From Streptomyces violaceoruber (GTDB taxonomy: Bacteria; Actinomycetota; Actinomycetes; Streptomycetales; Streptomycetaceae), in contig JODI01000041.1 of assembly GCA_000720805.1 (NCBI GenBank), positions 1 to 64,000 on the forward strand: a stretch of 64,000 nt of DNA, given 5' to 3'. A program made the position numbers and the translations under genes. The notes beneath the pieces were generated by a model. That model was not told where the DNA came from, searched no databases, and saw only the letters and a list, made by a program, of their open reading frames with translations. Shown here one piece after another: positions 1 through 8,293 of this stretch (positions are counted from its first letter, which is position 1; each line of letters starts with the position of its first letter).

Positions 1-300
1 ATCGCCACCGGCACCAGCCACAGCGTCCGCGACTTCGCCGAACACTGCTTCGCCCACCTCGGCCTCGACTACCGCGACCACATCCGCTTCGACGAACGCT
101 ACCTGCGCCCCTCCGAGGTCGACGACCTCGTCGGGGACGCCTCCAAGGCCGAACAGGTCCTGGGCTGGAAAGCCGCCACCCACGCCCCCGAACTGGCCCG
201 CCTCATGGTCGACGCCGAACTCGACTCGATCCTGCGTCCCTCCATCCCCGGGACGCCGCACCGGGCATCGGTGGCCGTCGGCGACAAGGTGACCACATGA
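1..300 (+). CDS. gmd: GDP-mannose 4,6-dehydratase, C-terminal part (5' end outside window)
   Basis: The frame is open from the first base to a TGA at 298-300, giving the last 99 residues. The segment YLRPSEVDDLVGDASKA followed by LGWKA is the typical C-terminal signature of GDP-mannose 4,6-dehydratases, extended SDR enzymes that turn GDP-mannose into GDP-4-keto-6-deoxymannose, the precursor of GDP-fucose, GDP-rhamnose and related sugars. The catalytic Tyr-x3-Lys and the NAD(P) site lie upstream of the window, so integrity of the whole gene cannot be judged. The stop overlaps the next start (ATGA), which suggests that a methyltransferase once followed in the same operon. That neighbour is now broken. 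Confidence 0.85.
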   Translation: MATGTSHSVRDFAEHCFAHLGLDYRDHIRFDERYLRPSEVDDLVGDASKAEQVLGWKAATHAPELARLMVDAELDSILRPSIPGTPHRASVAVGDKVTT

Positions 301-740
301 CCGCCTCGTGCGGGATCTGCGGCGGCACCACGCGCGTCACCCACCGTGGCACGGTGCTCGGACGCCACGAGGCCACGTACCGCATGTGAGACGCGTGCCC
401 CTAGGTTCGTCGACGCGCCGCACTGGCTGGACGAGGCCTACTCGGAGGCCGCGGCGGCCATCAACACCGGTGTCGTACAGCGCAACCTGCACCTGTATCC
501 GCGGCTGCCTCGGTGCTGGTCCGCATGTTCGGCGCCGACGGCCTGTACGTCCACTACGGTGCCGGATACGGACTGTTCGTCCGGTTGCTGCGAGCGCCTG
601 GGCATGAACTACCACGCGGTCGGCACATTGCATTTGCTGACGAAGCGGGATTTCCGTCCAGGGGCTTTCGCGCGTTCCGTACGACTGCACCGTCTGTGCT
701 ATCCGTTGCTCAGGCGCCGCTTCGCTCGCGTGCATGACGG
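297..740 (+). pseudogene. Broken sugar/surface-polysaccharide methyltransferase
   Basis: The start ATG overlaps the stop of the upstream dehydratase gene. The first frame reads MTASCGICGG, a CxxC zinc-binding start typical of Methyltransf_13-type proteins, and ends at a TGA at 387-389. The next frame continues with DAPHWLDEAYSEAAAAINTG. A third frame carries GLYVHYGAGYGLFVRLLR, a class I SAM-binding motif I. The first shifted frame then resumes with NYHAVGTLHLLTKRDF, normally close to the C-terminus of this family. At least three frame changes and a missing middle section (roughly 100 residues) mark it as dead. Sequencing error is less likely because the internal deletion cannot be explained that way. 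The family call is inference from motifs. Confidence 0.65.
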
Positions 741-984
741 ACCACCGGCTTGTCGCCGGTCGGCCTGCCGCACCGTTGGACAGGCCGCAGGCCTGACACC
801 GCGTCATGTGCCGGGTCGGGCCTGGCCGCTGATCACCCCTGGGGTCAATGCACCCACAGGTGCCAACCCAGGAGTCGCTCGCCGGCCAGGCCGTGAACCC
901 GGTTGTCGGTCATCCTCGGATACCGCACGAGACCGTGCCGACGAGCATCAGTCACGTCGTCCTCCAGAAGCGGGGGAGACCCGC

Positions 985-1345
985 GCAGCAGTCCCGCCCG
1001 GACCAGGTGGTCGCTGTGGCGCAACGCCGCGCGCCATGGATACCGCGTGTCCCGGCTGGGCGCCGAGCAGTCGGTGGTGGAGAAAACGGCACGCATCGTC
1101 GCCGACCAGGGCGTGGAGATCGTCGGCTACCGGAACGGTACGGGAACGAGCTGCAGGAGCCACCGGTGGTGGCCACCGTCCGTGAGGCGCGGCCGGACAT
1201 TCTCGTTCTGGCCGTTCCGAGCCAGCACAAGGAATACTTCCTGGCCCGGTGCCTGGGAGACCTCCGTGCACCAGGACGGCAGCGTTGGGAGGGCAGCTTC
1301 GTCGCCGAGCTGACCGGGCTGAATACCCGTGAGGCCGGCCGGAGG
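985..1345 (+). pseudogene. Remnant of a WecG/TagA/CpsF-family glycosyltransferase
   Basis: One frame (about 1000-1140) reads AARHGYRVSRLGAEQSVVEK and then VEIVGYRNG, matching the stretch that follows the first motif of WecG/TagA enzymes. These transfer ManNAc or ManNAcA from UDP-sugar to a polyprenyl-linked acceptor. After a frame change near 1140, the adjacent frame reads VVATVREARPDILVLAVPSQ and KEYFLARCLGDLRAP, the family's second conserved block. The N-terminal part is unrecognisable and the C-terminal part stops early. Together with the flanking broken methyltransferases it suggests a decayed polysaccharide cluster. Confidence is moderate because no complete domain remains. Confidence 0.5.
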
Positions 1346-1524
1346 GCATGCGGCTGATCGTGCCCCGGGCCCGTCCGCCCCGGCGGCAAGACCGCCAGCA
1401 CTCCTGGCCCGTGGCACCCGGCGTACCCGCAGCGTCATGCGACGGCCCGCCTCGGACGACCCGAGGACATTACGGGCCAACTGCCGAGCAGGTCACCCGC
1501 CGAATCCTGCTGACGAATCGAGGT

Positions 1525-2110
1525 TCAGCCTCTCGCCACCAGGGACTTCGGAAGTCCGGCGAAGCGCTCGAACCAGATCTGCGAGTGGGGGAAATACGTT
1601 CGCATCTCCGTCGCCGAGAGAGTTCCACTTCGGCGGCCTTCGCCGCGGCCTCCGTCACAGTCGGCGGCCGACGGTGCTGGCGGGACGTTCCGTGCGGCCA
1701 GTGCCGAACCACCGCCACTTTGGCCCGGAAAGGGAGCCACTGCATACCAGGGAAGAGCCAGTGGGGTTCGACGGGGAAGTAGCGGTAGGGAGTCTGTACC
1801 CAGTGGAGATCTCCGCCGGTGTACACGGTTTCAGCGAAGCGCTGCCGTCAGCTGTGCCCGCCCACACGCTCCATTAGTGAATTCGAGTACACAAGATCGA
1901 AACGCTCGTTCCGCAGAGCGTCAGGCAAGTCACAGGCATCGCCCACCAACCCGGTCACCCTGCCCTCGCGGCACTCGTGATGAGAATCGAGATTTACGCA
2001 CACGACCTGAGCGGGAGTGACCGGTGCGTGAGTCCAGGACTGCGGCGTGCCTGTGAGTTCGGATTCGAATAGTCCACGAGCATCGACTTGAGCATGGTCA
2101 CCTTTCGCGG
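1525..2110 (-). pseudogene. Frameshifted class I methyltransferase
   Basis: Read on the minus strand, three frames together rebuild one SAM-dependent methyltransferase. The first part gives VVCVNLDSHHECREGRVTG, VGDACDLPDALR and FDLVYSNSLMERVGGH (motifs II to IV), ending in TGA at 1848. The next frame gives VQTPYRYFPVEPHWLFPGMQ and RAKVAVVRHWPHG. The last gives MRTYFPHSQIWFERFAGLPK and a natural stop at 1525. The order and spacing fit a small methyltransferase family often found in polysaccharide and secondary-metabolite clusters. Frame breaks lie near 1850 and near 1650. Motif I at the N-terminus is weak, so the 5' boundary is approximate. Confidence 0.65.
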
Positions 2111-2164
2111 TACGGCGCCAGCAAGAATATCTGCGATGCGTCGATGTACAGCATGAGGCGCGCG

Positions 2165-3085
2165 TTACCGCACGGGAGGGATCCCCACGGCGGTCGCGAC
2201 CCCGTCCCGAAAGCGCTGCACCTGCCTGACGCTTACCGGCGAAAGGCCGGCGAAGTAGGCGTGTACCGCCTCTTCCGCCTGCGACCGGACAAGGCCGAGC
2301 CGACGAGCGAGTTCGGAGACCAACCCCCGAGGGTGGGTCAGTTCCCGGGTCACGGTCGGCACGTCGGTCCACCGGAGAATCGCGCCTGTCTGTACCACGT
2401 AATGGATCAGATCCCGCAGGGGCTGGTCCGCGAATGTCGCCGTCTCCCAGTCGATGACGCCGATGCCCTCGGGGGTCCTCAGGATGTTCCACGGCGCCAG
2501 ATCACCATGGACGAGAGATCCGCTGCCGGGCCCTGCTGTGGCGAGAACTTCGGTGATTCCCAGAAGCTCGTTCCGTGTCAGCATCCCCGCGAATTGCGCG
2601 CGCCGCCAAGCGTGAGTCGCCACCACGTAGTGCTCACCCACGACATCCGCGTACGTCAGGTCCGGGACCCGGAAAGAAAGCGCCATCCCGGCTGTCCTTT
2701 TGAGGAACTCCGCTTCGTTGCGGAGCGGATGATCGTCAGCCTGTCCGATCTTGAGGACGTACCGCGGACTTCCTCCGGCGACCAGAGCCGCGATCGACCG
2801 CCCAGGCATGGACGAGTGCATGCAGGCGGCGCCGTCCGCCTCGTCCAGAAACCTCCGCAACTGCGGCTCCACTGCCGCCAGCGGATCATCGGCCCGGGGG
2901 CCGATGTCCATGCGCACAACGAGCTGATCGAGGAAGGACGCCACACGACCCATCAGCCGTGACGGCCGGTCGATGACGCGGGCCGCCGCCGCACCGTTGC
3001 GGCCGCCCGTCGTCCGCAGCCCCACGCGCCGCCCCAGCGGGCCGGCGCGCAGAAGTCCGCACCGCCACTCATGGGCAGCACTCAT
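2165..3085 (-). CDS. Aminoglycoside phosphotransferase-like (APH fold) kinase
   Basis: 306 residues. The motif SLVHGDLAPWNIL (Brenner motif with catalytic Asp and metal-binding Asn) followed by GVIDWETA places it in the APH/choline-kinase superfamily, which phosphorylates small hydroxylated molecules such as aminoglycosides, choline, sugars or amino alcohols. The Lys in YVLKIGQADDHPLRNEAEF fits the N-lobe ATP-binding Lys-Glu pair. The ATG at 3085 overlaps the TGA of the upstream methyltransferase (TGATG), so the two are probably co-translated; an in-frame GTG three bases upstream is an alternative. The substrate is unknown. Beside sugar-modifying remnants, a sugar or glycolipid acceptor is as likely as an antibiotic. 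Confidence 0.8.
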   Translation of the reverse strand: MSAAHEWRCGLLRAGPLGRRVGLRTTGGRNGAAAARVIDRPSRLMGRVASFLDQLVVRMDIGPRADDPLAAVEPQLRRFLDEADGAACMHSSMPGRSIAALVAGGSPRYVLKIGQADDHPLRNEAEFLKRTAGMALSFRVPDLTYADVVGEHYVVATHAWRRAQFAGMLTRNELLGITEVLATAGPGSGSLVHGDLAPWNILRTPEGIGVIDWETATFADQPLRDLIHYVVQTGAILRWTDVPTVTRELTHPRGLVSELARRLGLVRSQAEEAVHAYFAGLSPVSVRQVQRFRDGVATAVGIPPVR

Positions 3086-3840
3086 CACGGCTCCCCCACG
3101 GCTCGGGCGACGTACAACTGCTCGCTCATCACCCTTTGGGGGATCCGTCGCAGGCGGGGTGAAGCGGCCGCGGCATCGGCTCTGCGCAGGACGGGAGCAG
3201 GCAGATGACGGTGAAGGACCGGCGGAAACAGGGAGAAGCCATACCGCCGCTCGATCCGGAAACCGGAGTCACTCAGGAGTTGGGCGATGTCCCGGTGCCG
3301 GAGTTCGTTGGGATGCTGCGGCCTGGGTTTCGGCACGCGAACGGCGAGCGAACGCAGGCTCGGGCAGTGGCCGTGGTTGTTGAACACCAGTAGGGCGTCC
3401 CGTTCCATGTGCTCTCTGATTTTGCGCAGCACCGGGAGCCTCAACTTCTGGGGCGCGTTCAAGAAGAAGCGGAAGATGGTGACTGCGTCGTAAGGCCCGG
3501 ACAACAACTCCTCGCTCAGCACGCAGCCGACCTTGATATCCGCTTTAGGGCTCGAACGAGCGGCGTGCCGTGCCATCTCGGCCGAGATGTCCACGCCCGT
3601 GAGTTCGTCCGCCACCTCATCCACCGCGGCCAGGGTGCGGCCGGTACCACAGGCGAAGTCCAGCAACCGCAGGCGGCCTCGCTGGTGGCGTTCCTGCCTC
3701 AGCAGATCGACGACAGTTGGGCGCTCAAGGGACCAGACGTATTCGTCGTAAGTACCTTCGCCATACAGGCGTGCGTACGTTTCCACGCTCTCCTCGTCGG
3801 CGAACCGTGTTCCGTAGTCACTCCAGCCCGAACGCATCAT
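3085..3840 (-). CDS. Class I SAM-dependent methyltransferase
   Basis: 251 residues, complete. The glycine-rich motif I is LRLLDFACGTGRTL (about residues 58-71), followed by ELTGVDISAEM (motif II acidic residue) and PYDAVTIFRFFLNAP (motif IV region), the order of a Methyltransf_11/25 Rossmann fold. Two ATG codons stand in tandem at 3840 and 3837, with GGAAA just upstream on the minus strand. It is the first gene of a two-gene unit with the APH-fold kinase. The C-terminal third is Arg/Pro-rich and carries no known acceptor domain, so the substrate cannot be inferred. Confidence 0.85.
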   Translation of the reverse strand: MMRSGWSDYGTRFADEESVETYARLYGEGTYDEYVWSLERPTVVDLLRQERHQRGRLRLLDFACGTGRTLAAVDEVADELTGVDISAEMARHAARSSPKADIKVGCVLSEELLSGPYDAVTIFRFFLNAPQKLRLPVLRKIREHMERDALLVFNNHGHCPSLRSLAVRVPKPRPQHPNELRHRDIAQLLSDSGFRIERRYGFSLFPPVLHRHLPAPVLRRADAAAASPRLRRIPQRVMSEQLYVARAVGEP

Positions 3841-4011
3841 GCGAGAATTTCCATTCTTTTCGATCAGGGCACAGTATGCCCACCGTCAACACGGTGTGCC
3901 CGCATCACCCTAGGGGGACTGAACCGCCGGTTATGGAAAGCAGGCAAGGAGTTCACCTGCATGGCTGTCGAATCCCTCCCTTGACTTGCGCTCTTACGGG
4001 AATTACCGGGG

Positions 4012-4043
4012 GGCACCGAAAGCGCTGTCGCCCATTCGGTGCC
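4012..4043. terminator. Inverted repeat downstream of the MraY-like gene
   Basis: GGCACCGAA at 4012-4020 pairs perfectly with TTCGGTGCC at 4035-4043 across 14 bases. It lies about 80 bases past the stop of the minus-strand MraY-like gene, in an otherwise gene-free stretch (3841-4123). It is probably a factor-independent terminator. There is no clear U-run, which is usual in Streptomyces. Confidence 0.5.
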
Positions 4044-4123
4044 GACCGCACGTGCCGTGGGTGATTCCGTCGTCGCCGGGAGGATGGAACACTGACGGAT
4101 TCATCCGCCGCCTCGCTCGGTTC

Positions 4124-5284
4124 CTATCCGCTGCCTCCCCGCCCAGGCGCACCGATCTGCACCGATGCGGGTTGCCCGAAAGGCCGCGTGGGGTATCCGG
4201 GCTGACGGCGGGGGCCGCGGCGATCGGTGGTGTGCCGGGAGCCAGGGACATCAGCGGTGCGCAGGGTGCCGGGAACCCCGCCTGCCGCCCGACGGTGTGC
4301 GTACCCGCCGGGGCGCCGCAGGCCGTACACCGGAACCCTGAGCAGTCCCAGCACGACCGCCAGGGTCACGCCGGCCACCCACAGCGTGCCCGTCCGCGTG
4401 CCCCAGCCGACGTGCACGAGCACGCCGACGGCCACCGCGGAGAAGGCGGCGGCACCGATCACGACGGTCACGCCCGGTGGCGTGAGCCCGAGCCGCCGCA
4501 ACCGGTGGGCGAGATGGTCCGGGCCGCCCCGCAGCGGGGGCCGCCCCGCCAGCCGCCGCGACAGCAGCACGAGGAGTACGTCCGCCGCGGCGACCGCTGT
4601 CAGCGCGAACAACACCTCCGCGCTGGCGACCAGTCCGTACCCGGTACGGGCGAAGGTGGCCACCGCGGCGAGCAGGAACCCGGTGAACAAGGAGCCGCAG
4701 GAACCCAGCCCCACACGGGCGGGAGGCCAGTTGTGCATCAGGAACCCGGTCAGCGCGGCGGCCAGCACGCTCAGCAGCACGGCCGGCCCGTCCATCACCT
4801 CGGCCGCCGCCACCACGCCCACCCCGAAGGCGGTCACCACACCCACGGTCCCGGCCAGCGCGTCCGCGTGGTCGAGCGTGCGGAACCCCAGGGCCACGAA
4901 GACGATCCACCCCGCGGCCAACACCCCGCCGCCCAGCCCGAGTTCGCCGTACGGCACCACACAGGCCGCCGCCACGGCCGTACCGCAGACGAGGAACCGC
5001 GCCTTGACCCGCCGCACGTCGGCGACCAGCCCGAGCGCGGCGACGGCGGCCCCGGCCACGAGCAGTTCCCGGATCCCGTCCCCGAGCGGCGCGGCGCCGG
5101 CCCACTCCCAGGCCGCCACGACCACACAGGTGGTGAGCACGACCGCCACGCCGCCGCACAGCGGCACGACTCGCTGCCGCCGCCGGTCGACCACCCCGAG
5201 GCGCCGGGCCGGAACCCGGAGCAGGGCGGCGAGCGCGGCGGCGAGGAGCAGGGCGGCGATGGCGGCGAGAATCCCGTAGAGCAC
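4124..5284 (-). CDS. MraY/WecA-like (glycosyltransferase family 4) membrane protein with degenerate active site
   Basis: 386 residues starting at GTG 5284, with about ten hydrophobic segments and a Pro/Arg-rich cytoplasmic tail. Layout and landmarks resemble PF00953 polyprenyl-phosphate N-acetylhexosamine-1-phosphate transferases: VPLCGGVAV at the N-terminus, GLVADVRRVKARF at the usual GL(I/V)DD position, LDHADALAGTVG at the usual NxxDGxDG position, VGLGSCGSLFTGF at the usual GDxGSxxLG position, and GGPDHLAHRLRRLG at the usual HHLHH loop. Two acidic residues expected for Mg and substrate binding are replaced: DD reads AD, and GDxG reads GSCG. It may be a non-catalytic paralogue, a transferase with altered chemistry, or an enzyme using other residues. 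It is followed by a terminator and appears monocistronic. Confidence 0.7.
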   Translation of the reverse strand: MLYGILAAIAALLLAAALAALLRVPARRLGVVDRRRQRVVPLCGGVAVVLTTCVVVAAWEWAGAAPLGDGIRELLVAGAAVAALGLVADVRRVKARFLVCGTAVAAACVVPYGELGLGGGVLAAGWIVFVALGFRTLDHADALAGTVGVVTAFGVGVVAAAEVMDGPAVLLSVLAAALTGFLMHNWPPARVGLGSCGSLFTGFLLAAVATFARTGYGLVASAEVLFALTAVAAADVLLVLLSRRLAGRPPLRGGPDHLAHRLRRLGLTPPGVTVVIGAAAFSAVAVGVLVHVGWGTRTGTLWVAGVTLAVVLGLLRVPVYGLRRPGGYAHRRAAGGVPGTLRTADVPGSRHTTDRRGPRRQPGYPTRPFGQPASVQIGAPGRGGSG

Positions 5285-5446
5285 AGGTCCAAATTAAGCC
5301 GGATGTAATGATTTGCCGTGAATAACATGAACGACTCGGCGTGCCGCCGCCGTACGGCCACTGAGGTCTGCCTCAGTAGCACAGATCACCGCACCTCTGA
5401 CTACAGTGCGGCACAGGATGCGGGTAGTCTCAGAGGACTGCATAAG

Positions 5447-5460
5447 TTACCGCTTAGTAA
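5447..5460. promoter_or_regulatory. TTAC-N6-GTAA operator-like palindrome
   Basis: TTACCGCTTAGTAA lies about 65 bases upstream of the EtfD-like gene. The 4-base arms are symmetric and stand out in GC-rich DNA. TTAC/GTAA half-sites are typical of TetR-family operators, including several that control fatty-acid catabolism in actinobacteria. Assigning it to such a regulator is inference, prompted by the downstream gene's probable role in beta-oxidation electron flow. Confidence 0.4.
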
Positions 5461-5525
5461 TCTCGGGGAACCCCTTCAGGGAGAGACCCCCGACAAAACC
5501 CCTCGCAGGCCCGAGGAGCCCCGAA

Positions 5526-7817
5526 ATGCAACTCGCCGCGATCATCGTGTCGCTGGTTCTGACCGTGGTCGGCGTCGCGCTGCTCGCACGCGCGATCGGC
5601 CAGTTCGTCCGGCACTTCAAGCTCGGCCAGCCCCTGCCCGCCGGCGCCCGGACCGACAACCCCTACCAGCGCAGCGTGACGCTGGTGAAGGAGTTCCTCG
5701 GTCACACCCGGATGAACCGGTGGGGCATCGTCGGCTTCGCCCACTGGTTCGTGGCGATCGGCTTCCTGACGCTGCCGCCGACCATCATCACCGCCTACGG
5801 CCAGCTCTTCCAGGCCGACTGGACGCTCCCGGTGATCGGCGGCTTCCTGCCGTACGAGCTGTACATCGAGTTCATCGCGGCGATGACGACCGTGGGCATC
5901 GCGGTCCTGATGGTCATCCGCCTGCTGAACCTGCCCTCCCGGCCCGGCCGCAAGTCCCGCTTCGCGGGCTCCAAGATGGGCCAGGCGTACTTCGTCGAGT
6001 ACGTCATCCTCACCATCGGCCTCGCCATCTACGTGCTGCGCGGCCTGGAGGGCGCGATCCACCACGTGGAGCACTACGAGGCCGCGTACTTCGCCTCGTA
6101 CCCGCTGGTCCTGGCCTTCAAGGGCCTGAGCGTCGGCACCCTGCAGACCCTGGTCTACCTGACCGCCATGATCAAGCTGGGCACCACCATGATCTGGATG
6201 ATCACGGTGTCCCTGAACACCAACATGGGTGTGGCCTGGCACCGCTTCCTGGCGTTCCCGAACATCTGGTTCAAGCGGGAGAGCGACGGCGGTACGGCGC
6301 TGGGTGCCCTGCAGCCGATGACGTCCGGCGGCAAGCCGATCGACTTCACCGACCCCGGCGACGACGACGTCTTCGGCGTCTCCCAGGTCGAGCAGTTCTC
6401 CTGGAAGGGCCTGCTGGACTTCTCCACCTGCACCGAGTGCGGTCGCTGCCAGTCGCAGTGCCCGGCCTGGAACACCGGCAAGCCCCTCTCCCCGAAGCTC
6501 CTGATCATGTCGCTGCGCGACCACGCGCACGCCAAGGCCCCCTACCTGCTGGCCGGCGGCGGCAAGACCATGGAGGGCGAGGAGAAGGCGTCCGCGGAGC
6601 AGCTGAAGGACGTCCCGGCCGCCGCTCTCGCCGAAGCCGAGCGCCCGCTGATCGGCACGCTGGAGGACAACGGCGTCATCGACCCCGACGTCCTGTGGTC
6701 CTGCACCACCTGCGGCGCCTGCGTCGAGCAGTGCCCCGTCGACATCGAGCACGTCGACCACATCGTCGACATGCGCCGCTACCAGGTGATGATCGAGTCC
6801 AGCTTCCCCTCGGAGGCGGGCACGATGCTCAAGAACCTGGAGAAGAAGGGCAACCCCTGGGGGCTGGCCAAGAAGCAGCGCCTGGAGTGGACGAAGGAAG
6901 TCGACTTCGAGATCCCGGTCGTCGGCCGCGACATCGAGGACCTGTCCGAGGTCGAGTACCTGTACTGGGTCGGCTGCGCCGGCGCCCTGGAGGACCGCGC
7001 CAAGAAGACCACCAAGGCGTTCGCGGAACTCCTGCACATCGCGGGCGTCAAGTTCGCGATCATGGGCGGCGACGAGAAGTGCACGGGTGACTCGGCCCGG
7101 CGCCTCGGCAACGAGCCCCTGTTCCAGGAGCTCGGCATGGAGAACGTCATGGCGCTGAACATGGCGTTCGGCGAGGAGACGGACGACGAGGGCAAGGTGA
7201 CCGAGGAGTCACGCAAGCCCAAGTCGGCGAAGAAGATCGTCGCCACCTGCCCGCACTGCCTCAACACGATCGGCAACGAGTACCCGCAGCTCGGCGGCGA
7301 CTACGAGGTCATCCACCACACCCAGCTGCTCCAGCACCTCGTCGACGAGGGCAAGCTGGTCCCGGTGACCCCGGTCGAGGGCATCATCACGTACCACGAC
7401 CCGTGCTACCTGGGCCGCCACAACAAGATCTACACGCCGCCGCGCGAGATCATCGCGGGCGTCCCGGGCCTGCGCAACGAGGAGATGCACCGCCACAAGG
7501 AGCGCGGCTTCTGCTGCGGCGCCGGTGGCGCGCGGATGTGGATGGAGGAGCGGATCGGCAAGCGCATCAACAACGAGCGAGTCGACGAGGCCCTCGCCCT
7601 CAACCCGGACATCGTCTCGACGGCCTGCCCGTTCTGCCTGGTCATGCTCACGGACTCCGTGAACGGCAAGAAGAACGACGGCAAGGCGAAGGAGTCCATC
7701 CAGGTCGTCGACGTGGCCCAGCTGCTCCTGGAGTCGGTCAGGACCCCGGTGGACGACGAGCCCCCGGCGGGCACGTCGGAGTCGGAGAGCGAGCCGGAGC
7801 CGCAGCCGGTGAAGTAG
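5526..7817 (+). CDS. EtfD-like membrane iron-sulfur reductase (HdrD/CCG-domain)
   Basis: 763 residues. The ATG at 5526 is preceded by GAGGAG at 5514, so the longer upstream frame is not used. The first ~260 residues contain five or six membrane helices of the nitrate-reductase gamma/HdrE-type cytochrome b fold. Two 4Fe-4S ferredoxin clusters follow, CTECGRCQSQCP near residue 302 and CTTCGACVEQCP near 394. Two cysteine-rich CCG domains end the protein (KCTGDSARR, CPHCLNT, DPCYLGRHN, FCCGAGGARMW, CPFC). This architecture matches mycobacterial EtfD, which passes electrons from electron-transfer flavoprotein (acyl-CoA dehydrogenases) to membrane quinone. The tail is acidic and low-complexity (SESESEPEPQP). 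Monocistronic, with a hairpin terminator 70 bases downstream. Confidence 0.85.
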   Translation: MQLAAIIVSLVLTVVGVALLARAIGQFVRHFKLGQPLPAGARTDNPYQRSVTLVKEFLGHTRMNRWGIVGFAHWFVAIGFLTLPPTIITAYGQLFQADWTLPVIGGFLPYELYIEFIAAMTTVGIAVLMVIRLLNLPSRPGRKSRFAGSKMGQAYFVEYVILTIGLAIYVLRGLEGAIHHVEHYEAAYFASYPLVLAFKGLSVGTLQTLVYLTAMIKLGTTMIWMITVSLNTNMGVAWHRFLAFPNIWFKRESDGGTALGALQPMTSGGKPIDFTDPGDDDVFGVSQVEQFSWKGLLDFSTCTECGRCQSQCPAWNTGKPLSPKLLIMSLRDHAHAKAPYLLAGGGKTMEGEEKASAEQLKDVPAAALAEAERPLIGTLEDNGVIDPDVLWSCTTCGACVEQCPVDIEHVDHIVDMRRYQVMIESSFPSEAGTMLKNLEKKGNPWGLAKKQRLEWTKEVDFEIPVVGRDIEDLSEVEYLYWVGCAGALEDRAKKTTKAFAELLHIAGVKFAIMGGDEKCTGDSARRLGNEPLFQELGMENVMALNMAFGEETDDEGKVTEESRKPKSAKKIVATCPHCLNTIGNEYPQLGGDYEVIHHTQLLQHLVDEGKLVPVTPVEGIITYHDPCYLGRHNKIYTPPREIIAGVPGLRNEEMHRHKERGFCCGAGGARMWMEERIGKRINNERVDEALALNPDIVSTACPFCLVMLTDSVNGKKNDGKAKESIQVVDVAQLLLESVRTPVDDEPPAGTSESESEPEPQPVK

Positions 7818-7888
7818 CCGGTGGGGGTAGCCGGCCGTACGTGAGGTTGTACGTGCGGTCATGTGCCCGCACGACGTATCCCGCAGCC

Positions 7889-7921
7889 GACGCCCCCGTG
7901 TCCTTCCGACGCGGGGGCGTC
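7889..7921 (+). terminator. Terminator of the EtfD-like gene
   Basis: GACGCCCCCG at 7889-7898 pairs perfectly with CGGGGGCGTC at 7912-7921 across a 13-base loop, 71 bases past the stop codon. It is a strong GC hairpin without a U-tract. Confidence 0.65.
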
Positions 7922-7936
7922 GCGCGCGGCATGACC

Positions 7937-8161
7937 GTGAGCGGGCGCTTTCAGGGTTACGAGGGGCCGTGAGCGGGCGCTCTTAGGGTTAGGGGGGGCC
8001 GTGAGCGGGCGCTCCTTAGGGTTACGGGGAGGCCGTGAGCGGGCGCTCCTTAGGGTTACGGGGAGGCCGTGAGCGGGCGCTCCTTAGGGTTACGGGGAGG
8101 CCGTGAGCGGGCGCTCTTAGGGTTGCGGGGGGCCGTGAGCGGGCCCCTTACGGCATTCCCC
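7937..8161. repeat. Tandem array of 32-34 bp units
   Basis: Six full units and one truncated unit, each beginning GTGAGCGGGCGCT and ending in GGCC. They start at 7937, 7969, 8001, 8035, 8069, 8103 and 8135. Units 3, 4 and 5 (34 bases) are identical and contain CCTTAGGGTTACGGGGAGG. Units 1, 2 and 6 (32 bases) carry small changes. There are no spacers, so this is a minisatellite, not a CRISPR. It fills the gap between the EtfD-like gene and the Yip1-family gene and has no believable reading frame. Confidence 0.95.
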
Positions 8162-8293
8162 TGACCAACCCCCCACCCCCTGCCGTCAGTTCCCCCGCCA
8201 GCCCCTTAGGGGATGTCACAGCTCGGCAGCAAAGCCGGTCCCGATCGGGCCGGCCCGGCACGTCATCCGCGCGGACCAGGTACGTTCGAAGAC

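Noticed and set aside
4227..5279. Long plus-strand frames opposite the MraY-like gene
   Set aside because: They are GC-bias shadows; the minus strand has coherent membrane helices and family landmarks.
7937..8161. CRISPR array
   Set aside because: Units are contiguous with no variable spacers and no cas genes are nearby; it is a tandem repeat.
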